64,000 bases of DNA from Actinomycetes bacterium (lineage in GTDB: Bacteria > Actinomycetota > Acidimicrobiia > Acidimicrobiales > Aldehydirespiratoraceae). How positions within the stretch are numbered: position 1 is the first letter of the stretch; each line of letters opens with the position of its first letter. Below, in pieces: positions 16,303-24,963 of the stretch. The notes below the pieces were generated by a model that saw only the letters and a program-made list of their open reading frames with translations, was not told where the DNA came from and did no database searches. The position numbers were made by a program, and so were the translations under genes. The stretch is from the NCBI GenBank assembly GCA_024276495.1, contig JAJRXC010000058.1, forward strand, positions 1 through 64,000. Direction: 5' to 3'.

Positions 16303-18180
16303 GTGAGCGACGAGACCCACACGGCCCCCGCGGTCACCATCGTCACTCTGATCAGCGCCCTCGGTGTCGTCTACGGCGACATCGGCACGAGTCCGCTGTA
16401 CGCGTTCCGGGAGTCGTTCGCGGTGGCCGACCTGGCGGTCACCGAGGCGTCGGTCATCGGCGTGTTGTCCCTCATCTTCTGGGCGCTGGTCCTTGTCGTC
16501 TCGATCAAGTACCTGAGTTTCGTGTTGCGGGCCGACAACGGCGGCGAGGGCGGCATCCTCGCCCTGACCTCGTTGATCATGGAGAAGGCGCTGGCTTCGC
16601 GGGGCCGCCTACTGCTCATCGCGATCGGTTTGTTCGGCACCGCGCTCCTCTACGGCGACGGGATGATCACCCCGGCCATCTCGGTGCTGTCGGCGGTGGA
16701 GGGCCTCGAGGTCTCGGTGCCGTCGTTGGAACCCTGGGTTCTCGTGATCGCCTGCGTCATCCTCGCGGTGCTGTTCATGAACCAGCACCGCGGCACGGCC
16801 GTGCTCGGTTCGCTCTTCGGGCCGATCATGTTGCTCTGGTTCAGCGTGCTGGCCTTCCTCGGCGTCAACCAGATCCTCAGGGAGCCGCTCGTCCTCAAGG
16901 CGATCAACCCCTACGAGTTCATCGGCTTCGTGGCGAGGGAACCGACGTTCGCGTTCTTGGCGCTCGGCGGAGTCTTCCTCGTCGTCACCGGCAGCGAGGC
17001 GCTCTACGCCGACATGGGACACTTCGGCAAACGGCCCATCCAGCTCGGCTGGTTCGGGCTCGTCTTCCCCGCTCTGGTCCTCAACTACTTCGGTCAGGGC
17101 GCGTTGCTGATCCGGGACCCCTCGGCGATCGAGAATCCCTTCTACGAGCTGTCCCCGGGGTGGGGAGTGCTCCCGCTGGTGGCCCTCGCCACGATGGCGA
17201 CGGTCATCGCGTCGCAGGCCCTGATCTCGGGGGCCTATTCGCTGACCTCACAGGCGATCAAGCTCGGCTATCTGCCCCGGTTGCGGATCCGGCACACGTC
17301 GCACGACCACGTCGGCCAGATCTACGTTCCCGCGGTCAACTGGCTGCTGATGGTCGCGTCGATCGGGTTGGTCATCGGTTTTCGAACGTCCGGAAACCTC
17401 GCCGCGGCCTATGGCGTCGGTGTCGCCACCGACATGGTGATCACGACGCTGCTCCTCTCGCTCGTCATGCGCGACCGCTGGAAGTGGAACCGCTGGACGG
17501 TCGCCACGATCACCGCATCGTTCCTCGTCGTCGACCTGATCTTCTTCGGCGCGAACATCACCAAGGTCCCCGCCGGCGGCTGGTTCCCGCTCGCCATCGG
17601 CCTGATCGGATTCACCCTGATGGTGACGTGGAACACGGGTCGACGGCTGACCGCCGAAGCGATCCAGCAACGCCAGCTTCCGATCGAGAAGTTCATCGAC
17701 TCCGTCAGCGCCAAGCCACCGCCCCGGGTACCGGGCACCGGCATCTACATGTTCCGCGAAGCCGGGGTCACCCCGCCGACGCTGCTCATCAACCTCCGCC
17801 ACCACGAAGTGCTCCACGAGGTCGTCGTCGTCGTGAACGTCGAGTTCGTCGGCCGGCCCCGGGTGGCGCCGGCCCGTCGGGCGAAGGTACGGGCCCACGC
17901 CCAGAACTTCTTCCAGATCAGCCTCACCTACGGCTTCATGGACCAACCCGACGTGCCGAAGGATCTCCAGAACATCGTGTCGGCCGAGTTCGGCTTCGAA
18001 CCACGTCACGCCACCTACTTCCTCGGCAAGGAGACGGTGCTCGCCACCGACGTCCCGGGCATGAAGATCTGGCGGGAGAAGATGTTCGCGTTCATGCATC
18101 GCAACGCCACGAGCGCGGCGGAGTCGTTCATGCTCCCCCACGATGCCGTCGTCGAAGTCGGGGTTCAGGTGCCGATCTGA
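16303..18180 (+). CDS. kup: low-affinity potassium transporter Kup
   Basis: A 625-residue K+/H+ symporter of the KUP/HAK/KT family. The family signature GVVYGDIGTSPLYAFRESF sits at residues 21-39, twelve membrane helices extend to about residue 450, and the remaining ~170 residues form the cytoplasmic C-terminal domain (VTPPTLLINLRHHEVLHE, YGFMDQPDVP, FFLGKET-like YFLGKETVLA). GTG 16303 gives the usual family length; an in-frame GTG at 16228 would add 25 residues with no similarity. No Shine-Dalgarno is obvious. Monocistronic, convergent with the esterase gene. I looked for a c-di-AMP riboswitch in the 254-base leader and did not find one. Confidence 0.92.
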   Translation: MSDETHTAPAVTIVTLISALGVVYGDIGTSPLYAFRESFAVADLAVTEASVIGVLSLIFWALVLVVSIKYLSFVLRADNGGEGGILALTSLIMEKALASRGRLLLIAIGLFGTALLYGDGMITPAISVLSAVEGLEVSVPSLEPWVLVIACVILAVLFMNQHRGTAVLGSLFGPIMLLWFSVLAFLGVNQILREPLVLKAINPYEFIGFVAREPTFAFLALGGVFLVVTGSEALYADMGHFGKRPIQLGWFGLVFPALVLNYFGQGALLIRDPSAIENPFYELSPGWGVLPLVALATMATVIASQALISGAYSLTSQAIKLGYLPRLRIRHTSHDHVGQIYVPAVNWLLMVASIGLVIGFRTSGNLAAAYGVGVATDMVITTLLLSLVMRDRWKWNRWTVATITASFLVVDLIFFGANITKVPAGGWFPLAIGLIGFTLMVTWNTGRRLTAEAIQQRQLPIEKFIDSVSAKPPPRVPGTGIYMFREAGVTPPTLLINLRHHEVLHEVVVVVNVEFVGRPRVAPARRAKVRAHAQNFFQISLTYGFMDQPDVPKDLQNIVSAEFGFEPRHATYFLGKETVLATDVPGMKIWREKMFAFMHRNATSAAESFMLPHDAVVEVGVQVPI

Positions 18181-18187
18181 GGGGCGC

Positions 18188-19279
18188 TCATCCCCGGCCG
18201 ACGGCGCGATCGACGAAGTCCTCGATGGCGCGCTGGTTGAGCACCGTGTGGTCGAGATTGTGGCCGGCGCCGTCGACGACATCGAGCCACGAGTTGTCGG
18301 CCCCCGCCACCTCTGCCCAGGCCTCGGCCATGGTGGCTCCCTGCGTCGCCGCCGGCACCACCGCGTCGAGCCCGCCGAACGCCCAGTAGGCCGGTGGCAG
18401 GCCGGGCTGGAGAAGATCGATCGGGCTGGCCGCGCCGAGCTGCGTGTCGGTGCAGGGCCCGCATCCCAGCCAGATGCCGATGGCGCCTTCGGCCCACGGA
18501 TTGGGCTCGTCGAACAAGGACACGAGATCGGTGGGTCCGACGACGGAGACGACGCCGGCCACAGTCGAGTCGACGCCCGGTTGCGGCACCGGATCGTCGA
18601 CGGGTTCGAACCGTCCCGGCGTCGCTGCGACGAGCGACGCGAGGATGCCGCCCGACGATGCCCCGTAGACGACGATCCGGTCGGCGGCGACCGATCCGGT
18701 GTCGGCCCCGTACTCCTTGAGTCGACGGATCGCCCGTTTCACGTCCTCGACCTGGGCCGGGAAGATCGCGTCCGGAGCGCCGCGATAGTCGACCGACGCG
18801 ACGGCGTAGCCCCGTTCGACGAATCGGAGCACCATCGCGGGCACGAGGTCGCGGCCGCCCGACCCCCACCCCCCGGGGTGGATGAACAACACGACCGGGG
18901 CGTCGGGTTCACCCGGGAGCCACAAGTCGAGTCGCTGTTCGGGATCGGGGCCGTAGGCGAAGCCGACGATGGGAGGATTCGGCAACGTCGGCTGATAGCT
19001 CGCGGGGAGAAGGTCGGCGTCGGCGGCGCTCCGGAGATCGCCGGGCCGGGGATCGGGCACGGTGACGAACGCCGGTGCCGGTTCGCCGGCGTCGTTCGGT
19101 GGTGCCGTGGTCGTCGTCGCGTTGTCGACCACCGACGGGTCGACGACAGCGGGCCGCGTGTCGATCGATGGGCTCGCGGCCGCGCCGGCCGATGTCGGTC
19201 CGGGCCCGGGATCGGGGCTGCAGGCGGCCGCGACGGCGACCATCACGGCTCCCATGACCATCGCCCGATGTCGTCGCAT
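18188..19279 (-). CDS. alpha/beta hydrolase lipoprotein (esterase/acetylhydrolase type)
   Basis: A 363-residue predicted lipoprotein: MRRHRAMVMGAVMVAVAAAC carries the signal and lipid-accepting Cys20, then a low-complexity Ala/Thr/Pro linker. The catalytic domain has the oxyanion motif HPGGWGSGG, the nucleophile elbow VVYGASSGGILA, an aspartate in FGGLDAVVPA and a histidine in DGAGHNLD, all in the order expected of the BD-FAE/hormone-sensitive-lipase branch. Substrate unknown; a surface-anchored esterase is likely. The gene converges on kup with eight bases between. Confidence 0.87.
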   Translation of the reverse strand: MRRHRAMVMGAVMVAVAAACSPDPGPGPTSAGAAASPSIDTRPAVVDPSVVDNATTTTAPPNDAGEPAPAFVTVPDPRPGDLRSAADADLLPASYQPTLPNPPIVGFAYGPDPEQRLDLWLPGEPDAPVVLFIHPGGWGSGGRDLVPAMVLRFVERGYAVASVDYRGAPDAIFPAQVEDVKRAIRRLKEYGADTGSVAADRIVVYGASSGGILASLVAATPGRFEPVDDPVPQPGVDSTVAGVVSVVGPTDLVSLFDEPNPWAEGAIGIWLGCGPCTDTQLGAASPIDLLQPGLPPAYWAFGGLDAVVPAATQGATMAEAWAEVAGADNSWLDVVDGAGHNLDHTVLNQRAIEDFVDRAVGRG

Positions 19280-19400
19280 CCGAATCGATCCCTCCGCCGT
19301 GGAGGCTATGGGCGGGGCCGGTCTCCGTCGCGAACAGGCCCTCGGCCGGGTGAGCGGACCATATGATCGGCGGAGTGCCCGACCGTGCGGTTGCTCTGTG

Positions 19401-20714
19401 ATGATCGACGCTTCTCACGAGGCCGACGAGCCGGACGACGACACCTCCATCGGCTATCTCGAAGCGGTGTCGATCGGCGTCGGTGGCATGGTCGGCGGCG
19501 GGATCTTCGCCGTTCTCGGACTGGCCGTCGGCGTGGGTCGGGGCGGAACGTTCATCGCGTTTCTCGTCGCCGGGTGCGTGGCCCTGTTGACGACCTACTC
19601 CTACGCGAGGTTGGCGGTGGCGTTGCCCTCCCCGGGCGGCACCGTCGAGTTCCTCAACCATGCGTTCGGAACCGGCCGTCTGGCCGGGTCGCTGAACGTG
19701 CTGTTGTGGCTCTCCTACATCGTCACCACCTCGTTGTACGCGTTCGCGTTCGGCTCCTACGGGTCGACCTTCCTGCCCGACTCGGTCCGGTCGGTCGGCG
19801 TCAACGTGCTGATCACCGGTGTCGTCGTGGTCGTCGCGTTGCTCAACGTCGCCAGCGCGCGGCTCATCGGCGAGGCCGAGGACTACATCGTCGCCGCCAA
19901 GGTCGCGATCCTGGTCGCTTTCGTGATCGTCGCGTTGTTCGACGCCGATTTGGGCGCCGCCGCTCCCTCCCGCTGGGCGGGTCCCGGCTCGTTGATCGCG
20001 GGCGGCATGTTGATCTTCGTCGCCTACGAGGGATTCGAGCTGATCGCGAACGCGGCGACGGATGTGCGCGACCCGGCGCGGGCGATTCCCCGTGCCCTGT
20101 ACACGTCGGTGGTGTTCACCATCGTGTTGTACATGCTGGTCGCGGTCGTGACCGTGGGGCTGATGTCGCTGACCGACATCCAGGCCTCGGCCGACTTCGC
20201 CCTCGCCGAAGCGGCCAGGGTCGTGTGGGGAGGTCTCGGGTTCGACCTGATCGTGGTCGCCGCCCTGCTGTCCACCGCCTCCGCGATCAACGCGACCCTC
20301 TACGGCACGGCCCGGCTGAGCGTCGTGATCGCCGTCGATGGAGAGCTTCCGACCGCCCTCGAACACAAGATCGCGGGGAAGCCGCTGGTCGGGCTCCTCC
20401 TCACGGCCGGCACAGCCCTCGCGGTCGCGAACTTCGTACCGCTCGCCGCGATCTCCTCGATGGCCAGCGCCGGGTTCTTGATCATCTTCGCCGCGGTGAA
20501 CGCCGCGAACGTCCGTCTCGCCGAGCAGACGGCCAGCCGGCGGTGGCTCTCGATGGCCGGCGCCGTCGCCTGTGTCGGGGCGCTCGCCGCGCTGATCGGC
20601 CGGATCGCGACGACGCGTCCCGTCGACCTCGTCCTTCTCTCCGTACTTCTGATGCTGACGTATCTCGGTGAGGCCACCTATCAGCACCGGCGCCGGCTGC
20701 GCCCTCTCGCGTGA
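19401..20714 (+). CDS. APC-family amino acid permease
   Basis: A 437-residue transporter with about twelve helices. The unwound first helix motif VSIGVGGMVGGGIFAVLG (near 24-41) is typical of APC substrate binding, and FVAYEGFELIANAATDVRDPARAIPRAL in helix 6 and the following loop is diagnostic of the family. Substrate not assignable. ATG 19401 or the adjacent GTG 19398 can start it. Its stop overlaps the start of the MtfA-like gene, so the two are co-transcribed. A second APC permease is encoded at 29329-30711. Confidence 0.9.
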   Translation: MIDASHEADEPDDDTSIGYLEAVSIGVGGMVGGGIFAVLGLAVGVGRGGTFIAFLVAGCVALLTTYSYARLAVALPSPGGTVEFLNHAFGTGRLAGSLNVLLWLSYIVTTSLYAFAFGSYGSTFLPDSVRSVGVNVLITGVVVVVALLNVASARLIGEAEDYIVAAKVAILVAFVIVALFDADLGAAAPSRWAGPGSLIAGGMLIFVAYEGFELIANAATDVRDPARAIPRALYTSVVFTIVLYMLVAVVTVGLMSLTDIQASADFALAEAARVVWGGLGFDLIVVAALLSTASAINATLYGTARLSVVIAVDGELPTALEHKIAGKPLVGLLLTAGTALAVANFVPLAAISSMASAGFLIIFAAVNAANVRLAEQTASRRWLSMAGAVACVGALAALIGRIATTRPVDLVLLSVLLMLTYLGEATYQHRRRLRPLA

Positions 20715-21490
20715 GGTTCCGTCGACCGAGCGCGGGGTTGGAGGAGGGCGATCTCGCCCTGGTGGCCCGGGTCGTCCCCGGCTGGGCCGACCTCGACGAT
20801 GCCGAGCGGGAACGACTGACCGACGACAGCGACCGTCTGCTCCGGCGGAAGCGCTGGGAGGCGGCGCGGGGGTTCTCGTTGTCCCAGCCGATCAGGGTGC
20901 ACATCGCCGCCCAGGCTGCGCTGCTCGTTCTCGGCCTCGACTACGGCTACTACGACCGGGTGCGTTCGATCGTCGTTCATCCGACTCGCATGACGCGTTC
21001 GCGGGTTCGGCCGGGGCCGGCGCAGGGCGTCGTGTCGTCTGGTCCGGTCACGATCCTCGGTGAGGCGGCGGGCGGTCGGGGCCCGGTCGTGATTGCCTGG
21101 GACCGCGTCCGCGAGGACACCCGGCACCACGAGCGCGGGCACAACGTCGTCTTCCACGAGTTCGCCCACAAGATCGACATGCTCGACGACGTCGTCGACG
21201 GCACACCGCCGCTCGCATCTGCCCAGTACGAACGCTGGGTCCGGGTCTGCACCGAGGCGTTGGAGCGGCTCCGGGCCGGCGACGGCCCCCGGACGTTGCG
21301 CGACTACGCGGCGGTCGGCCCCGGAGAGTTCTTCGCGGTGGCGACCGAGGTGTTCTTCGGCGCACCGAGAACGCTCAGGGACGGCGAACCCGATCTCTAC
21401 GACGTCCTGTGCGCCTTCTACCGACAGGATCCGGCGTCGCGGGGCACGCACGATGCCCCGCCCGGGAGGTCGGGCGGGGCATCGGCTTGA
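20711..21490 (+). CDS. mtfA: MtfA-like zinc peptidase (M90)
   Basis: A 259-residue cytoplasmic protein of the M90/MtfA family. The active site is VVFHEFAHKIDMLD with H149-E150-x2-H153; downstream GPGEFFAVATEVFFGAP provides the third zinc ligand, and PTRMTRSRVR and ILGEAAGGRGPVVIAWD match conserved family positions. In enterobacteria MtfA sequesters Mlc to relieve glucose repression and is an aminopeptidase; the actinobacterial role is unknown. GTG 20711 overlaps the permease stop. The C-terminal ~13 codons are overlaid by a 13-bp hairpin, so coding and termination are merged. Confidence 0.9.
   Translation: MRFRRPSAGLEEGDLALVARVVPGWADLDDAERERLTDDSDRLLRRKRWEAARGFSLSQPIRVHIAAQAALLVLGLDYGYYDRVRSIVVHPTRMTRSRVRPGPAQGVVSSGPVTILGEAAGGRGPVVIAWDRVREDTRHHERGHNVVFHEFAHKIDMLDDVVDGTPPLASAQYERWVRVCTEALERLRAGDGPRTLRDYAAVGPGEFFAVATEVFFGAPRTLRDGEPDLYDVLCAFYRQDPASRGTHDAPPGRSGGASA
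21451..21484. terminator. 13-bp GC-rich hairpin, probable bidirectional terminator
   Basis: Arms CGATGCCCCGCCC (21451-21463) and GGGCGGGGCATCG (21472-21484) pair perfectly round an eight-base loop. It lies within the last codons of the MtfA-like gene and about 50 bases beyond the end of the convergent copper ATPase, so it could stop transcription from both sides. There is no T-run. Confidence 0.6.
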
Positions 21491-21531
21491 GCGGTTCGGT
21501 TGTCGGCCCACCCGGTGGGTGGCGCCCGGGC

Positions 21532-24471
21532 TCAGTGCCGGGCGGCACCGGCCATGGTCGGGACGTACTCGGAAGGGTCGGCGGTGAATGTGTCGTGGCA
21601 TCCCGTCGAGCAGAAGTGGTAGGTGGTTCCCTCGTGGTCGGCATGGGCGGCCGCGGTTTGCGGGTCGACACTCATCTTGCAGACCGGGTCGATCGCGGCG
21701 GCCGATGCCGGGGAGGCACCCGCGACGGCGGGTTCGTCGGCGCCGACCTCGACGGTCGGTTCGGCGACGGGGGAGAGCTTCGACGTGTTGATCGAACGCG
21801 GGTGCCACTTCCGCAACCGGCTCGCGTTGGACACGACCGAGAGGCTCGAAAGGGCCATCGCCGCCGCCGCGATCATCGGACTCAGCTGCACCCCGATGAA
21901 GGGGTAGAGCACCCCGGCCGCGATCGGGATGCCGATGCCGTTGTAGATGAACGCCAGGAAGAGGTTCTGGCGGATGTTGCCCATCGTCGATCGACTGAGG
22001 GTGATGGCGGTCACGACGCCGTCGAGCGCGCCCGAGATCAAGGTGATGTCGGACGATTCGATCGCCACGTCGGTGCCGGTTCCGATCGCGAAGCCGACGT
22101 CGGCCTGGGCCAGGGCGGGGGCGTCGTTGATGCCGTCGCCGACCATGGCGACCACACCGCCCTCGGCCTGGAGGCGCTTGACCTCGATCGCCTTGTGCTC
22201 GGGGAGCACCTCGGCCAGCACCCGTTCGACGCCGACCTGGCGGGCGATCGCGGCCGCGGTCCGGGCGTTGTCGCCGGTGATCATGGCGACGTGGATGCCG
22301 AGGGCCCGCAGCGCGGCGATGGCCTCGGCCGAGTCCTCCTTGACGGTGTCGGCCACGGCGATGACGCCACCGGGTCGGCCGTCGAGGGCAACGAGCATGG
22401 GGGTGCGGCCGGCTTCGGCCAACCGGTCCATCTCGGCGCTGAGCTCCGTGGTGTCGATGTCGGCGTCGTCGAGGAGGCGACGGTTGCCGATGAGGATCTC
22501 GCGACCCTCGACCACGGCCCGGATCCCCTTGCCGGTGATCGAGTCGAACTCGGTCGGGTCGACCAGCTCCAGGTCGCGGTCGCGCGCCCCCGTGACGATC
22601 GCTTCGGCCAGCGGATGCTCGGAGGACTTCTCCGCCGATGCGACGAGGCGGAGAAGTTCGTCTTCTTCGACATCTCCGGCGACGAGGACATCGGTGAGGG
22701 CCGGTTCGCCCCGGGTGATGGTGCCGGTCTTGTCCAAGACGATGGTGTCGATCTTGTGCGCGGTCTCCAGCGCCTCCGCTGAGCGAATCAGGATGCCGTG
22801 TTCGGCGCCCTTGCCGGTGGACACCATGATCGACAGCGGGGTCGCCAGGCCGAGGGCACAGGGACAGGCGATGATCAGAACCGCGACGGCGGCGACCAGA
22901 GCGAGGGTGAACGCCGGGTCGGGTCCCACCAGGAACCAGGTGGTGAACGCCGCGGTCGCGATGAACATCACGGCCGGTACGAAGTAGGACGACACGAGGT
23001 CGGCCAGTCGCTGGATCGGGGCTTTCGATCCCTGGGCCTGTTCGACGAGCTTGATGATCTGCGCCAGCATCGTGTCGGCGCCGACCCGGGTGGCTTCGAG
23101 GCGGAAGGCGCCGGTCTGGTTGATCGTGGCGCCGATGACGGTGTCGCCGACCTCCTTGGAGACGGGGATCGACTCGCCGGTGACCATCGCCTCGTCGAGT
23201 GTGGATCGACCGTCGACGATGACGCCGTCGACCGGGACCTTCTCTCCGGGACGGACGAGCACGACATCGCCGGGCATGACGTCTTCGATCGGAACCTCGA
23301 CCTCTTCGTCGTCGCGGATGACCGTCGCGGTGCGGGCCTGGAGGCCGATGAGCTTGCGGATCGCTTCGCCGGTGCCGGCCTTGGCCCGAACCTCGAGCAG
23401 TCGACCGACCAGGATCAAGGTGATGATGACGCCGACTGCTTCGAAGTAGACCTCACGGACGTTCTCGGGAACCAACGACGGGGCGATGGTGACGAGGAGG
23501 CTGTAGCCGAACGCGGCGATCGTGCCGATGGTGATGAGGCTGTTCATGTCGGCGGCCCGGTGGCGCAGGGTCAGCCATCCGGTGCGATGGATCGGCCAGC
23601 CGGTGTAGAACATCACCGGTGTGATCAGCACGAGCTGGAACCAACGGTTCAACATGAGCTCGGGGATCCAGCCGGCGCTGAAGATGTCGACTGCCATCAC
23701 CGCGAACACGACCGGTGAGGAGAGAACGGCGCCCATGAGGACCCGGCGGGACAGGTCGTCGATCTCGGCCTGCCGTTCGGCCGCCGCCTCGTCTTCGTTC
23801 GCCCTCGAGCCGCCGGCTTGGCGGGGGGCGAGGCCGTATCCGGCATCGGCGACCGCCTTTTGCAGATCGGTGGACGTGACGAGCGCCGGGTTGAAATCGA
23901 CCGTGGCGCGTTCGGTGCCGAAGCTCACGACCGCGTTCTCGACGCCGGGCATCTCGTTGAGGACCTTGTCGATCCGGGCGACGCAGGAGGCACACGACAT
24001 GCCGCTGACGCGGAAGTCCATCTGGTCGATGGTGCATTCCCCGGCGTCGGCCGACGAGCCGTTCGACGCTGCGGTGCCGTTGCCGGAGCTCGCGTCGGCG
24101 GGCTCGACGACCAGCTTCCCGTGGATCATGTTCATTCCGCAGGCGAAGTCGAACTCGCCGGCCTTGTCCGGCGTGAACTCGAGGGTTGCGGTTCCGTGGG
24201 CGGGCAGTGTCGCGGAGGTGCCGAAATCGGCGAAGACGACCCGTGAGGTGCAGTCTCCCGATTCCTGTCGATCGAAGGTCAGTTTCAGTGGGACACCCTG
24301 CTGGACCGTGATGACGTCGGGCGAGTATCCTCCCTTCACGGTGATGGTGATCTCTTGGACGCCGCTGTGGACTTCTGCCTTCTTCGCCTTCTTGGGACCG
24401 AAGAAGAACCACCACAGGAACACCGTCAGCGTTATGGCGGAAACGATGACGATCAGCTCGGCAACACCCAT
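21532..24471 (-). CDS. copA: copper-translocating P-type ATPase with fused cupredoxin-like and YHS domains
   Basis: A 979-residue P1B ATPase that exports Cu+. Residue order: an N-terminal membrane helix (1-22); a cupredoxin-like domain (about 38-122) ending in [14 protein letters not shown] with Cys/Met/His ligands; an HMA domain with GMSCASC (Cys160, Cys163); the ATPase core with TGES, CPC (536-538), phosphorylated D580 in [13 protein letters not shown] and GDGINDAPA; and a C-terminal YHS domain (about 930-975) with DPVCKMSVD and YHFCSTGC. Canonical CopA is 700-830 residues, so the extra modules are unusual. ATG 24471 follows GGAGG. Controlled by a consensus promoter carrying a CsoR-like operator. 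Single gene, convergent with the permease-MtfA pair. Confidence 0.95.
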   Translation of the reverse strand: MGVAELIVIVSAITLTVFLWWFFFGPKKAKKAEVHSGVQEITITVKGGYSPDVITVQQGVPLKLTFDRQESGDCTSRVVFADFGTSATLPAHGTATLEFTPDKAGEFDFACGMNMIHGKLVVEPADASSGNGTAASNGSSADAGECTIDQMDFRVSGMSCASCVARIDKVLNEMPGVENAVVSFGTERATVDFNPALVTSTDLQKAVADAGYGLAPRQAGGSRANEDEAAAERQAEIDDLSRRVLMGAVLSSPVVFAVMAVDIFSAGWIPELMLNRWFQLVLITPVMFYTGWPIHRTGWLTLRHRAADMNSLITIGTIAAFGYSLLVTIAPSLVPENVREVYFEAVGVIITLILVGRLLEVRAKAGTGEAIRKLIGLQARTATVIRDDEEVEVPIEDVMPGDVVLVRPGEKVPVDGVIVDGRSTLDEAMVTGESIPVSKEVGDTVIGATINQTGAFRLEATRVGADTMLAQIIKLVEQAQGSKAPIQRLADLVSSYFVPAVMFIATAAFTTWFLVGPDPAFTLALVAAVAVLIIACPCALGLATPLSIMVSTGKGAEHGILIRSAEALETAHKIDTIVLDKTGTITRGEPALTDVLVAGDVEEDELLRLVASAEKSSEHPLAEAIVTGARDRDLELVDPTEFDSITGKGIRAVVEGREILIGNRRLLDDADIDTTELSAEMDRLAEAGRTPMLVALDGRPGGVIAVADTVKEDSAEAIAALRALGIHVAMITGDNARTAAAIARQVGVERVLAEVLPEHKAIEVKRLQAEGGVVAMVGDGINDAPALAQADVGFAIGTGTDVAIESSDITLISGALDGVVTAITLSRSTMGNIRQNLFLAFIYNGIGIPIAAGVLYPFIGVQLSPMIAAAAMALSSLSVVSNASRLRKWHPRSINTSKLSPVAEPTVEVGADEPAVAGASPASAAAIDPVCKMSVDPQTAAAHADHEGTTYHFCSTGCHDTFTADPSEYVPTMAGAARH

Positions 24472-24500
24472 GACAAACCTCCATCAGGCAGCGTGGCGCA

Positions 24501-24530
24501 TACCCTATGGGGGTAGGAGGTAGATGTCAA
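24501..24530 (-). promoter_or_regulatory. copA promoter with CsoR-like operator
   Basis: On the minus strand TTGACA (24530-24525), a 17-base spacer and TAGGGT (24507-24502) form a near-consensus promoter for the copper ATPase. The dyad TACCC-TATGG-GGGTA (24501-24515) covers the -10 element and matches the TACCC...GGGTA form of copper-sensing CsoR operators, so copper should derepress the gene. Confidence 0.75.
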
Positions 24531-24672
24531 CCTGGGGGTAGCCGGTGGATTCCCTTCCCCCCATCCCCACCGCCTCGCACCGTGTTGTCGCTGGCGCCAC
24601 CCGATCGAGAGGAGTACGGTCCGCTCCAGCCCGCCCGATCGTCGGCGGATGGGGAAACGAGAGAGGTCGAGT

Positions 24673-24963
24673 GTGACGGACAACGCCTCAGGAGAAGAAG
24701 CCGCCACCGGTCCTCCGCCCGGTGAGCCCATCTCCGAACCCGAGGCGTCGATGTCGTGGCCGAGAGCGATCCTCATCGGCTTGGCGATCGTCGTGTACTT
24801 CTCGGTCGCCACGATGTGGCTTCCGTCGAAGCTCATCCAGCTCGATTCGGTCGCGTCGGCCGGCGAATCGGTTCAGAACATCACCGTGACCGGGTCGTGG
24901 TTCATCGCCCTCGCGGCCGGCATCGTCGGGCTTCGGCGAGCCCAACGCCGTGGCTGGATCTGA
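24673..24963 (+). CDS. small two-helix membrane protein, first gene of the cytochrome b6 operon
   Basis: A 96-residue protein with an acidic, Pro-rich N-terminal tail (residues 1-33) and two predicted membrane helices (about 38-58 and 73-90). GTG 24673 is preceded by GAGAGG at six bases, preferred over the in-frame ATG 24649. The C-terminus RRAQRRGWI is basic. Its stop overlaps the start of the FeS-flavoprotein gene (TGATG), so it is probably its membrane anchor or a small subunit of the following complex. I recognise no family. Confidence 0.7.
   Translation: MTDNASGEEAATGPPPGEPISEPEASMSWPRAILIGLAIVVYFSVATMWLPSKLIQLDSVASAGESVQNITVTGSWFIALAAGIVGLRRAQRRGWI

Noticed and set aside
18181-18195. 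GGGG-CGCTCAT-CCCC after kup as a terminator
   Set aside because: Only four base pairs and no T-run; too weak to call.
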